Positions 37,021 to 45,678 of a stretch of DNA of 64,000 nucleotides are shown one piece after another. The position numbers were made by a program, and so were the translations under genes. The number at the start of each line of letters is the position of its first letter. The stretch's first letter is position 1. The notes beneath the pieces were generated by a model. That model worked only from the letters and a program-made list of their open reading frames with translations, searched no databases and was not told where the DNA came from. This DNA comes from Marinifilum flexuosum (lineage in GTDB: Bacteria > Bacteroidota > Bacteroidia > Bacteroidales > Marinifilaceae). The DNA lies in NCBI RefSeq assembly GCF_003610555.1, contig NZ_RAPQ01000008.1:426490-490489 (forward strand), given 5' to 3'.

Positions 37021-38073
37021 ATGAGGAAATTTATTTTAATATCAGGCCTTTTATTGGCCATAGTAAGCTTTTTTTCTTTAGAAATTAAAGCTCAGGAATT
37101 AGATTCGTTCGAAGCCTACAAGAAGGCTGAGAAAGCCCGATTTCAAAAATACAAGGAAGAATACAAGCGACAATTTGAGGCTTTTAAAAAAAACGAGCTC
37201 GATTGGAACAAGGAAATATTAGGGATTGAAGTTGAAACGCCTATATCGGAAAAGGTAGAGGCAAAAGACAAGGATTTGATTGCAAAGCCGCCAGTTCCAA
37301 GCTATGTAAATCTAACGGCAAGTTTAGATGACGAGATCAAACAAATTAAGCGCAAAGTAGAGAAAATCAAGATTGAGAAAGCTCCTGCAGAAGCAATGAA
37401 ATCTGCCGAAATACAGTCAGAAGCTAAGCAGGAAACAAAGGTGCAAACAGAAGTGGAGCAGCCACAAGCAATGACCAATCCTACATTGGCAGCCAAGCAC
37501 AGTTCGAGCTCGAATCAGATGACAAACCCGGTGGCTTCAAATCCCAAAGTCAATCATACACCAAGTCAGAAAATGGCTGATCCTACCGTGAAGGCCAAGG
37601 GAAATGAGATGGCAAACAGCCAGCCAACTGCAACAGCAATAGACAACCATAAGGCAAGCTTAATAGAGGTTGAAAAACGAAGCATACCCTCTACAAAACC
37701 GATTGTTGCAAAATATCGATTAAGCTCAAAATTTGGCAATCGCTTTCATCCGACCTTGTATCGTTGGCGTTTTCACGGAGGAGTAGATATGGCTTGTCCG
37801 AAAGGTACCAACATTCATGTTCCTGCCGATGGGGTAATTGTAAAATCGGGATGGAACGGCGGATATGGCAATTACATTAAGGTGAAGCACGCTAATGGCT
37901 ACGAGACCATTTATGGGCACTTGTCGAAAGTAAGTGTGAAGAAGGGCCAGAAGGTGAATAAAGGTGATGTAATTGGCAAGGTAGGTAGTACTGGTCGTTC
38001 AACCGGACCGCATTTGCATTACGAAATCATCAAAAACAAAAAGCGTGTGAATCCTGAGCGATTCTTCGGATAG
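37021..38073 (+). CDS. M23 family (LytM) metallopeptidase
   Basis: A signal peptide (1-24) precedes a helical, charged stalk (about 30-220) and a C-terminal M23 domain (about 232-350). The zinc ligands are present: HGGVD (HxxxD) and HLHYE (HxH), with the glycine-rich YGNYIKVKHANGYETIYGHLS between them. Such enzymes cut peptidoglycan cross-links or act as inactive scaffolds; here all metal ligands are intact. It lies 12 bp after the giant secreted protein, so it may open the wall for envelope assembly of the cluster (inference). Confidence 0.88.
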   Translation: MRKFILISGLLLAIVSFFSLEIKAQELDSFEAYKKAEKARFQKYKEEYKRQFEAFKKNELDWNKEILGIEVETPISEKVEAKDKDLIAKPPVPSYVNLTASLDDEIKQIKRKVEKIKIEKAPAEAMKSAEIQSEAKQETKVQTEVEQPQAMTNPTLAAKHSSSSNQMTNPVASNPKVNHTPSQKMADPTVKAKGNEMANSQPTATAIDNHKASLIEVEKRSIPSTKPIVAKYRLSSKFGNRFHPTLYRWRFHGGVDMACPKGTNIHVPADGVIVKSGWNGGYGNYIKVKHANGYETIYGHLSKVSVKKGQKVNKGDVIGKVGSTGRSTGPHLHYEIIKNKKRVNPERFFG

Positions 38074-38080
38074 AAAAAAC

Positions 38081-38132
38081 AATTATAAATGATGAGTTAT
38101 GAATGTTGCTCCTTAATTCATCATTCATAATT
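38081..38132. repeat. Imperfect inverted repeat between cluster genes
   Basis: Arms of 19 bp (38081-38099 and 38114-38132) match at 17 positions as reverse complements and contain ATGATGA / TCATCAT. It could fold as a hairpin in the transcript. It belongs to an AATTCATAATTC-type of AT-rich intergenic sequences. Confidence 0.6.
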
Positions 38133-38155
38133 CCTAAATCATAATTTAAATACTC

Positions 38156-38824
38156 ATGATAACCAAACTATTTAAAATACTAATCCCTCTGCTGATTTAC
38201 GCTTTTGGCCGTGAATTCATTGCCACCCTTCAAATGGTATCATTTGCAGATGTATTTCAGAAAATATTTTTTATTGCCCTGGGAGGAGGATTTCTATTCA
38301 CAACAATTTTTATAAAAACCCATGGCTATCTGGCCATTTTGGCCCACGAATTAACCCACAATGTGCTGGGCGTTTTAACCTTTAATAAGCCCATTGCTTT
38401 AAATGTTGAAGCCAATAGTGGAGGATATTTCGCCTACCAGGGAAAGCAGAATGTTCTATCGGTATTGTCTCCTTATTTCTTCCCACTGCTAACCGTTTTT
38501 ATTTTCCCCATCTATTTTATTTTGGCCAGTTCGGGAGCCGAAGTCTATTTCGGATTATTGGGAGCAACTCTTGGATTCTCATTTTCCATTGCCATTCGTC
38601 AGGGCAAACCTCACCAACCCGATTTACATGTATTCGGCATCACCTGGTCTTACCTAATCATCCTGTTTTTTCAAATCTTGATTTGGGGATTGCTCATTTC
38701 CTTTGTGATTGGAAGAATACCAATGTTGGTAAGTTTTGTGAAAATGAGTACCGACCATATTATTGAGCTTTACGAAATAGCAAAGACCTTGGTGATGATG
38801 GGATTGGATATGATAAAGGGATAA
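38156..38824 (+). CDS. M50-like integral membrane protein with HELTH motif
   Basis: The 222-residue protein has five or six membrane helices. Within the second third, LAILAHELTHNVLG contains HExxH, and about 100 residues later PHQPDLHVFG gives an Asp/His-containing motif near another helix. This is the general layout of intramembrane site-2 (M50) metalloproteases, but the match to a named family is loose. It is separated from the M23 gene by a hairpin-forming 82-bp gap and probably remains part of the same unit. Confidence 0.55.
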   Translation: MITKLFKILIPLLIYAFGREFIATLQMVSFADVFQKIFFIALGGGFLFTTIFIKTHGYLAILAHELTHNVLGVLTFNKPIALNVEANSGGYFAYQGKQNVLSVLSPYFFPLLTVFIFPIYFILASSGAEVYFGLLGATLGFSFSIAIRQGKPHQPDLHVFGITWSYLIILFFQILIWGLLISFVIGRIPMLVSFVKMSTDHIIELYEIAKTLVMMGLDMIKG

Positions 38825-38948
38825 TAACAGAATTAGACATTAACTAAAATCAGAATATGATCTAGGAACAAAATGGAGTTCAGAACCCATGTAAAAAAAC
38901 GAAGCGGATCCGAAAAGCTATACGAGTAGGAAAACTAATACCCAAAAT

Positions 38949-39959
38949 ATGAAAAAACTGCTTATAGTAATTCTACTGTTTGTTCTCTGTGGAACAATTG
39001 GTGTGCAAGCTAGTGCTTTGGCTCAGACCGATCCTTCTGTAGAGAATACGACAGAGCAAACGACCCCTGCCGATCAGACCGAATCAAAAGGAGGAGGAAT
39101 CGATTGGATGCAAGTAATTTTTGCAGGAAGCTATTTATTAGGCGTTTTTGTATTGTTTCCTTTGGTAGTTTATACCAATTACCAGGAAAAAATGCTGGGC
39201 GATGAAAATCCTGATAAGTTTAAAATACCTGAAGACTTATCAGAAGAAGAGCGAAATGACAGAGCAGAACAAGTTTTGGTGGGCATAGAGGAGAAACTAA
39301 CTCCTTTTACCGATGATGAGGGTAACGAAATGATTACCATTACCAGCGGTGCTCAAGCCAGATATATGCGTCATGGATTAAACTATATCAACACACGCTT
39401 GTGTCCTAGCGACCCAGTTGTATGTGCACGTGTTGAGGAGTTTTTAAATGTGTACAAGGACAGAACCACAAGAGAGTTCACCGGATCGAAATGGATACTG
39501 GGATGCGCAATTGGTATTTTGGTATTTATGGGCATCATGGATATTGGCATATTGCTTTCTTCATTTACCTTGATTCATATTATTGGGATTACATTTTATT
39601 ACTTATCGAGCCGAACAGCAAGGTATGCCTTGGAGAAAAGAATGGAGAACTTTAACTCTCGCAAGCTAGGTATTATTGGAGGTGTTATGGCTGCCTTGTT
39701 TGCAGGATTTTCTATTAAAGAATATGTTAGTGTAAACGGAGGTCCTTGGCAAAGAGATTACGAATCGGAGGGAACATCAACCATGATACTAATTGTAGCG
39801 ATTGTAATGGTTGCCTTTTTCGTTGGATTCCTGGTAGCTTTTTTCGGAATATTAAACTTTATCATCAACTATTCTACCTCATTTATCAACCCACTGAAAA
39901 AGCCAGAGGATTGGTATGCTGCGAAATTTAAGGAGCAAGAGGTAGCAATGGTTTCTTAA
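38949..39959 (+). CDS. Multi-pass membrane protein of unknown function
   Basis: A signal peptide-like start (1-26) and an acidic linker are followed by one membrane helix (about 54-73), a soluble domain of about 110 residues that may face the cytoplasm, then four hydrophobic segments (about 180-305) and a short tail. I do not recognise a family. It is the ninth gene of the row and could be the inner-membrane component of the system. Confidence 0.6.
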   Translation: MKKLLIVILLFVLCGTIGVQASALAQTDPSVENTTEQTTPADQTESKGGGIDWMQVIFAGSYLLGVFVLFPLVVYTNYQEKMLGDENPDKFKIPEDLSEEERNDRAEQVLVGIEEKLTPFTDDEGNEMITITSGAQARYMRHGLNYINTRLCPSDPVVCARVEEFLNVYKDRTTREFTGSKWILGCAIGILVFMGIMDIGILLSSFTLIHIIGITFYYLSSRTARYALEKRMENFNSRKLGIIGGVMAALFAGFSIKEYVSVNGGPWQRDYESEGTSTMILIVAIVMVAFFVGFLVAFFGILNFIINYSTSFINPLKKPEDWYAAKFKEQEVAMVS

Positions 39960-40453
39960 GAATTTCTGTTGCTTTAAGCTGGATAATAGAATCAACCATT
40001 TTGGAAATATTGTTAGTAGGAACAATTTACTGGTGCCAATTTGGTTGGTTCTAACTTTACAGACTTCAAATCAATTCGTTTGAAACAAATTAAAGCTTAA
40101 GATAGGCTCAAACTGATTGGAAAAATGAAAATTGAAGCTTGAGATGCACTCAATCAACTTGATTGATAAAAATTAAAGCGTGAAGCAGAGCCCTGCAATT
40201 TGTTTGGCCCCAATTGAAGCTTAAGTTGGCTCCGCCCAAATTGAGCGAAACAAATTAAAGTGTGAATTGGCTTCCCTCAAGTTGATTGGATAAGAGGAAA
40301 GCTTAAAATGTCTTCAAACGAGATGAGAAAGTGTACATTGAAATTACAAATAGCATAGCACAAATACATTTATAGGGAAGAGTGATTTTAACTGATATGA
40401 ACCACTTGGTTTAGACAGGACTCACCCATAATACTAACCAAAAAAAGTAAGAG
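39960..40453. other. Gene-free region with tandem repeats
   Basis: No open frame of coding character is present. About half is a degenerate 41-bp tandem array (40088-40335). The flanks contain a possible earlier, decayed unit (around 40040-40085) and, near 40390-40453, an unremarkable leader ahead of the DUF6261 gene. Confidence 0.6.
40088..40335. repeat. Degenerate 41-bp tandem repeat array, six units
   Basis: Units begin at 40088, 40130, 40171, 40212, 40253 and 40294, giving steps of 42, 41, 41, 41 and 41 bp. Each opens with a form of AATTRAAGCTTRAG, continues with GGCTC-like and CAANTTGATTGG-like parts and closes with an A-rich end. The second unit holds a perfect CAATCAA-C-TTGATTG palindrome. 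The units differ throughout, so this is not a spacer-repeat CRISPR structure. Confidence 0.8.
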
Positions 40454-41176
40454 ATGATAGAAAACATGTCTTTTCATGCTCTGCACAGAGATGAGTATTT
40501 TACTTTTGGAAAAAGAGTAAAAGAAATTTTTACTGGTTATGAGCTTGAAACCCTTAACTTAAAACAACCTTACGATAGGGTTGTAGCAGCACTCACCAAT
40601 CTTGATGAGGCGATGATAAAAAACAGTACAGCTGCTTTAACTACCGAAGTAGTAAATAAAGACATTCGACGTGATGATGGTTTTATAGCCCTTCGTAATT
40701 ACTTGCGAGCATGTGTAAAACGTTTGAAACCAGAATGGCAAAATGCGGCACGTTTGGTATTGAATGAAATAAGAGTTTATGGTGTGAATTTACACAAAGA
40801 ATCTTATTCGGCTGAATCAGCAAGGTTGAACAATTTGCTTTCTGATTTTGAAAACAAGCCAGAGCTAAAAGCAGCCATTACCCTATTGCTATTAACCGAA
40901 TGGGTAGCTGAGCTGAAGCAGGCACAGGCTGAGTTTGAAACTGCTGAGAAGGCCAGAATTGATGCCAAAGCCAGTACCAGCGAAATTAAAACCGATGATG
41001 CTTGTTTGGAACTTCGCAAAACATTGGAATTCCTTTTCCAGTTCTTGGAGCTGAACTATCAGATGACTCCAAGCGAAGAATACAAGCAAATTATGCGCAA
41101 AATAAACGAGGTAATTGCCGAGTTTATGAGCGCCATTAAAGCTCGTAAAACCCGCAACGAAAAAGAGGAAGAATAA
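40454..41176 (+). CDS. DUF6261-like protein
   Basis: The 240-residue, mostly helical cytoplasmic protein has the pattern of DUF6261: LHRDEYFTFGKRVKEI near the start, then LRNYLRACVKRL and YKQIMRKINEVIAE. No signal peptide or membrane helix is seen. Its function is unknown. It ends in a strong terminator and is separated from the membrane genes by the 41-bp repeat array, so it may have its own control. Confidence 0.7.
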   Translation: MIENMSFHALHRDEYFTFGKRVKEIFTGYELETLNLKQPYDRVVAALTNLDEAMIKNSTAALTTEVVNKDIRRDDGFIALRNYLRACVKRLKPEWQNAARLVLNEIRVYGVNLHKESYSAESARLNNLLSDFENKPELKAAITLLLLTEWVAELKQAQAEFETAEKARIDAKASTSEIKTDDACLELRKTLEFLFQFLELNYQMTPSEEYKQIMRKINEVIAEFMSAIKARKTRNEKEEE

Positions 41177-41226
41177 AATGTAGAGGCTTAGAAATATAGG
41201 TTTTACATATTTATAGTTGCTAATAA

Positions 41227-41258
41227 AAAGCGCCACTTCTGTGAGGGAGTGGCGCTTT
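41227..41258 (+). terminator. Terminator of the envelope cluster
   Basis: A GC-rich 11-bp stem (AAAGCGCCACT / AGTGGCGCTTT) with a 10-base loop follows the DUF6261 gene. It also faces the 3' end of the convergent NTPase gene. Confidence 0.8.
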
Positions 41259-41307
41259 GATTGAAAAAATACTAGTGGTGAAAATTTAATTCTCTAACGA
41301 TTCACAG

Positions 41308-44300
41308 TTATATACAAAATATTTCTAATTTCTCATTTAGAATTTCCCATTGATCAGAGTATTTATCTTTAGATCTATCTGTTAAATCATTGAATAGGTT
41401 AGGGTCAAAGATATTCTTCATTTTCTTCAAATCAGGATTGTTGTATGTATCAATTATTTCCGCTTTAATATAGTTCTGATCTTGCTTAGAGAATTGAGTT
41501 AAGTCAATTTTTGCAGGAGTAAAAGCTTCATTAAAGCTACTAAGGCTGTATAATAATATACATCTTAATAAGGAATTAGGGTTCTTACCATTTGATTCGG
41601 ATTGAACTTTGTTTATAAGTTTGGATAATGATTTAAATACTATATCCCAATTGAACTCATTACTTAATTTTTTTCGGTGTAACTGTACTCCTTTCAACAG
41701 CAAATAGATTGGCTGGTCTAGTTTTTTACTTTCCAAAGTAGATAACAGAGAATAGTTTGTCCAAATTTGAATAATAGGTAAGATGTTACGGGAGTCATCA
41801 TATCTGATTTTTCTAGAAAGGATAGATATTAAGATGTTGTATGTTTCTTTTGAACCTGCGTAATTTTTAACAATACTCCAAATGTTAGTGCTGTGAAAAT
41901 TACTTTCTTCCAGAACAACACTCATTACATTGTTTAGGTATTCTTTTTCGGAATTGTATGGTGGTTTTCGTAAGCACTCTATTGATGACCAACCTGTTTT
42001 ATCATTTCTAACAACTCTTCGTAACTGATTTTTTAATCGAATCTTGAGTTCATTATTAGCATTAAACTTTACAATTTTAGATGCAATCTTTTCCAGGTAA
42101 GGACCTAGAAATTGGTATGGAATTTCATGATTGCATGCGATTAGAAAAAAAGCATTGTCGAATGAATATTTCCTCTTCCTGTATAGTTTGTCAAGTAGTT
42201 CCTTTGTTTCTGTTTTACTGAATCTTGAAATATTAAGCTCACGGATGGTATCCCAAAATGCAATGCTTGCATCTATTGAAGTCATATCTAATAACTGATA
42301 TGCCTCAAAAATTTTCTTAATGGCATCTTCATCTCGGTAAGGTTTAGGTAATTCGCTTATGGTGTAGACTCCTTTAATAATAATAGATATGATTTTGGAC
42401 TTTTCAGTCTCATTTAAATATTTATCGCTTGCAATTTTGAAAAATATATTTGTTAGATTTTTAAGATGTTTTGCCAGTAAGGCTGAATCTTCATCATTTG
42501 GAACAGGTTCGCAAATGGTAAACCAGCAATCTATTTCATTTTCTAAAGTATTGTTTGCGCAATGAATTAGAAATTCGGGACTATTTAAGTACTTGATAAG
42601 ATTTTGAATTTGTTGGCTGTAAACAATTTTTTGAGTACTAATATCTTTAGATGTGCTAGGAAGGAGTTCTTTCTTTAGACGATCTGTTAGTTCCAGAATT
42701 GTATTGAAACCTGCTTCTTTGAATACTTTAAAGAGTTTGGAAAAAATAGATGTGAACACTGAGGATTGGATATCCATGCTTAAATTATTATTATTTAATT
42801 GATGCAGGATGTTGAAGATTAACTCTTTGTAAGAATCAGAAATGTTAATTATTGAATTTGTCTGTAACTTTTCAATCAGGTAAATCAGGCAATTAATTTC
42901 AGTTAGTATTTTACTATCTTGCTTATTTTCTTGCAAATATTTTTGATATTTGTTTTTCAGGTTTACAATTATTAATTGGATAAATACAGTTTTTACCTTA
43001 TAGTTAATATGTTTAAATATATTTTGTGCTGATTCCAATAGAAAATAATGCCATTTCTTTCTCTTAATAGAGGATAGATAAGTACTTATAAAATCTTGTC
43101 CAAATTCTTCTGTCCAGAATTTATTTATATTATTACCAAGGTGAGCCGTTTTTGTCAGAAAGATGAAAAGTATGTAGTAATATTTTACATCACTTGTCTT
43201 ATTGTATTTTTTTTTAAGTTCTTGTAGTGTTTCAGCAATAAATTCTGAATTCTTAGTATTTCTTTGCAGTAATTGAATTGCCAGAGTGAGAGTTTGCGTT
43301 TCAAATGCGAGGGCAATAATTGAATCTGGAGTAAATTCTTGTTTAATATGACAACTAATTAAATACTCTTCCAGTTCAGGAGAGACAAAATGGAATTTCC
43401 AGCTATTGGTATCTTCAATTTCAATTAAATTACCTAATTCAAGTTGATGTAACTGCGTAGCAAGAGATCTGAGATTATGATTTTTTTTCTCACTTTTAAA
43501 TTCATGACTTCTTCTTTTTAGCAGGATACAAGCAAATTTCTCAGCTTCCAGAATAATATTATTAAATTCTCTTTGTCTGTAATCAACTTGTTCGTTATTG
43601 ATGGATGTGTTATTAGATTTAGGTTCTTGATAGTATTTAAACTCCAGTTCTTCAAGGTACAACTTTGGATCAGTCATCTTTTTGAAAGATATTTTTTCCT
43701 TTTCCAATACTGAAACTTGATTCACCCAAGGGTACTGTTTAAACATTCTTGACCCTTTTCTTGTAATAATGATACAGTCCGTCTGATTTATTCTTTCAAG
43801 TTGCCTTGGTAGACGATATTTTTGATCCTCATCAGAAAGAGTATCCACACCATCAATAATTAATTTAAACTGAAGTGATTTTGTTAGCACTTCGCATATT
43901 TTCACACTTAGGGGAACATCTTTTTTAATTTTCCAATATTGTGCTATTACCTGTTCTTCCAAGCAATATCTATTATCACTAAATGTTTTACCACTAATGT
44001 CAATATAAACAGGAATTGGGTATTTATGATCTGATTGTAGACATGCCCGTTGACAGAGCCATGTTGCCAGCTGACTAATATTGGTATTGTGTGATCCGGT
44101 TATGAATGTAAGCTGTTTAAAATTGAGAATTTCGTTAGATACTTTATTTGATATGGTAGAGTTAGTTCTGCATATGCCAGTACTGATATTTTCGGATTTT
44201 GTTTGCTCATAATAATTAAAGAGGCTCTCTTGTATTTTAAATTTTAAATCTATTGTCATGGTAGGAAGACCATCACTTTTGTAATGGTTAATAATTCGGT

Positions 44301-44769
44301 TTTGAAAATCATTGGTGTTGATAGGAGTTGTGTGGTCTTTTTCTTCATGACCATTCGAGCATATTGACCTAGGTTGGGAGTCGGAAATAATTGGATTTTG
44401 GTTGGTATTTGAACTGATATTATAGAATCTTTCAATAAAATCGAGAAATTCATCATTAGTAGTTTTTGGAGAGTCTCCTGGTTTCATGATATTTTCAATT
44501 GACAGAAACAAAGCACTCTTTATTAGTTGTTTAAATTCTTTCTCATTTTTGAAACTAAGTGATCCTTTTTGAAAGTTTAGATACTTTAAAATTGCTTTAG
44601 CTTTTGGATGAGTTGAACATTCAAGCTCTGTAGAATTAAATAGACTAAACTTTTTAAGAAACTCTATAACATCTGTTCTAATTTTTCCTCTAGTAAATTT
44701 CTGACCATATAGGTGTGAATTGTTCTTATCTACAATAGCTAGTTTGATATTTTTTATTCTGGGATCCAT
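41308..44769 (-). CDS. NACHT-like STAND protein with degenerate Walker A
   Basis: The 1153-residue protein has an N-terminal effector or sensor part (1-210), a NACHT-like core and a long helical C-terminus (about 470-1153) of HEAT or TPR-like character. The core shows KLIIDGVDTL (302-311, the hhhDGhDE form of Walker B) and CIIITRKGSR (sensor, about 332-341). The Walker A position reads FITGSHNTNIS (222-232) without the expected GK[ST]. STAND proteins are signalling switches, some of them antiviral in bacteria. Low G+C content sets it apart from the second NTPase. It is divergent from a small lipoprotein gene. Confidence 0.65.
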   Translation of the reverse strand: MDPRIKNIKLAIVDKNNSHLYGQKFTRGKIRTDVIEFLKKFSLFNSTELECSTHPKAKAILKYLNFQKGSLSFKNEKEFKQLIKSALFLSIENIMKPGDSPKTTNDEFLDFIERFYNISSNTNQNPIISDSQPRSICSNGHEEKDHTTPINTNDFQNRIINHYKSDGLPTMTIDLKFKIQESLFNYYEQTKSENISTGICRTNSTISNKVSNEILNFKQLTFITGSHNTNISQLATWLCQRACLQSDHKYPIPVYIDISGKTFSDNRYCLEEQVIAQYWKIKKDVPLSVKICEVLTKSLQFKLIIDGVDTLSDEDQKYRLPRQLERINQTDCIIITRKGSRMFKQYPWVNQVSVLEKEKISFKKMTDPKLYLEELEFKYYQEPKSNNTSINNEQVDYRQREFNNIILEAEKFACILLKRRSHEFKSEKKNHNLRSLATQLHQLELGNLIEIEDTNSWKFHFVSPELEEYLISCHIKQEFTPDSIIALAFETQTLTLAIQLLQRNTKNSEFIAETLQELKKKYNKTSDVKYYYILFIFLTKTAHLGNNINKFWTEEFGQDFISTYLSSIKRKKWHYFLLESAQNIFKHINYKVKTVFIQLIIVNLKNKYQKYLQENKQDSKILTEINCLIYLIEKLQTNSIINISDSYKELIFNILHQLNNNNLSMDIQSSVFTSIFSKLFKVFKEAGFNTILELTDRLKKELLPSTSKDISTQKIVYSQQIQNLIKYLNSPEFLIHCANNTLENEIDCWFTICEPVPNDEDSALLAKHLKNLTNIFFKIASDKYLNETEKSKIISIIIKGVYTISELPKPYRDEDAIKKIFEAYQLLDMTSIDASIAFWDTIRELNISRFSKTETKELLDKLYRKRKYSFDNAFFLIACNHEIPYQFLGPYLEKIASKIVKFNANNELKIRLKNQLRRVVRNDKTGWSSIECLRKPPYNSEKEYLNNVMSVVLEESNFHSTNIWSIVKNYAGSKETYNILISILSRKIRYDDSRNILPIIQIWTNYSLLSTLESKKLDQPIYLLLKGVQLHRKKLSNEFNWDIVFKSLSKLINKVQSESNGKNPNSLLRCILLYSLSSFNEAFTPAKIDLTQFSKQDQNYIKAEIIDTYNNPDLKKMKNIFDPNLFNDLTDRSKDKYSDQWEILNEKLEIFCI

Positions 44770-45342
44770 TTGGAGTATTTTGATTGTTTAAGATTTTAGA
44801 AATGGATTGAAGTTTTTGGAATCAACATTTGAACCAACTTCCATTTTTAGAAATAAAATGGAAATTATATTTCTTGCTGTTTTCCAGGTGGTTCCAACTA
44901 TTTCCAATGATATTTTAATTCCTTTACAAAAGATAAAATTAAAACAATCTGCCAATGAACAAAATTAACCTGTAATGTTATACAAAAGGGATCCGGAACC
45001 TAAACATTACTAATTCAAATTGCTGATCAACAAAAATCAATTTTCAAGAAATGGTGGAGTTATTATTAATCTTTTAAATCAGTTTAAGATGAAAAAAAAT
45101 CAATGTTTTTAAGAAAGCATAAGACCTCTTACTCCTAACAAAAAAATGTGCTGGCCAGCCATTAGGAATTGACCTCCAAACGAGGAGGTAGTTATTAACC
45201 TTTAAAATTTCTAGGTATGAAAAATCGAAGCCCAAGTTTCGAAATGGGAAAGGTACACCCTTTATCGAACAAGGATCCTACGGTAAAACTGTCAGTACAT
45301 CAGTTGATTAAAAATAATTCTTACAACAAAAAACATAAAATC
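44770..45342. other. Control region of the first NTPase/lipoprotein module
   Basis: This gap of about 570 bp separates the divergent NTPase and lipoprotein genes. It contains the TTCCA array (44817-44906), a hairpin ACCTCC-N6-GGAGGT (45172-45189), and two similar leader-like segments (about 45055-45100 and 45184-45225). Each of these has GGTGGAG or GAGGAGG, a GTTATTA stretch and then ATGAAAA. The second ATG is in frame with the lipoprotein but adds 42 residues without lipoprotein features. Confidence 0.5.
44817..44906. promoter_or_regulatory. Phased TTCCA motif array
   Basis: TTCCA occurs at 44882, 44892 and 44902, exactly 10 bp apart, and at 44839; the reverse TGGAA occurs at 44817 and 44859. 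The array is upstream of the divergent NTPase gene. The same motif with 10-bp spacing recurs at 50908 and 50918 in the second module. Confidence 0.55.
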
Positions 45343-45582
45343 ATGAAAAAATATACATTACTTTCTTTGCTAATTGTTATCCTAGTTTCGAACCAGGCTT
45401 GTTCTAAAAGTGATGATTTGGATTTGCAAGAGAATCAAAATGGATTTAGAGATATTGATAATAGTTTTATGAATTCTGAAGAGAAGCGTAATTTCAATAA
45501 TGACTCTATTGTTTTTCATTTTGAAGTTGAACATAATAGCCAATTGGATAGTTTGGAAAATTCCAAAAATGAAAGCAAGTAA
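45343..45582 (+). CDS. Small lipoprotein of a new paralogous family
   Basis: The start at 45343 gives a signal peptide with lipobox (VSNQAC) and a 79-residue precursor. The mature part carries SDDLDLQEN, then DSIVFHFEVEH and LDSLEN. The lipoprotein at 51196-51465 has the same landmarks (SDDLDLREN, DSIVYTCDVEH, LDSLEN), and both are divergent from a large STAND-type NTPase gene. I know of no named family for them. The longer frame from 45217 is not preferred because it would mask the signal peptide. Confidence 0.7.
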   Translation: MKKYTLLSLLIVILVSNQACSKSDDLDLQENQNGFRDIDNSFMNSEEKRNFNNDSIVFHFEVEHNSQLDSLENSKNESK

Positions 45583-45616
45583 GAATTTTTGGATGTAGTA
45601 TAAGCTTGTTTAACTC

Positions 45617-45643
45617 GAGAAGCCAATATCATATTGGCTTCTC
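45617..45643 (+). terminator. Lipoprotein terminator, module one
   Basis: A 13-bp palindromic stem (GAGAAGCCAATAT and its complement) ends the first lipoprotein unit. The same GAGAAGCCA / TGGCTTCTC stem ends the second lipoprotein unit at 51529-51555. Confidence 0.75.
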
Positions 45644-45678
45644 ATAAAATTATATAAATAATGGAGTTTAGAATTGCA

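Noticed and set aside
40088-40335. CRISPR array
   Set aside because: Every part of the 41-bp unit is related between copies, with no constant repeat and variable spacer, and no cas genes are in the window.
45217-45342. N-terminal extension of the first small lipoprotein
   Set aside because: It would place 42 polar residues before a clear lipoprotein signal peptide; the inner ATG at 45343 matches the paralog.
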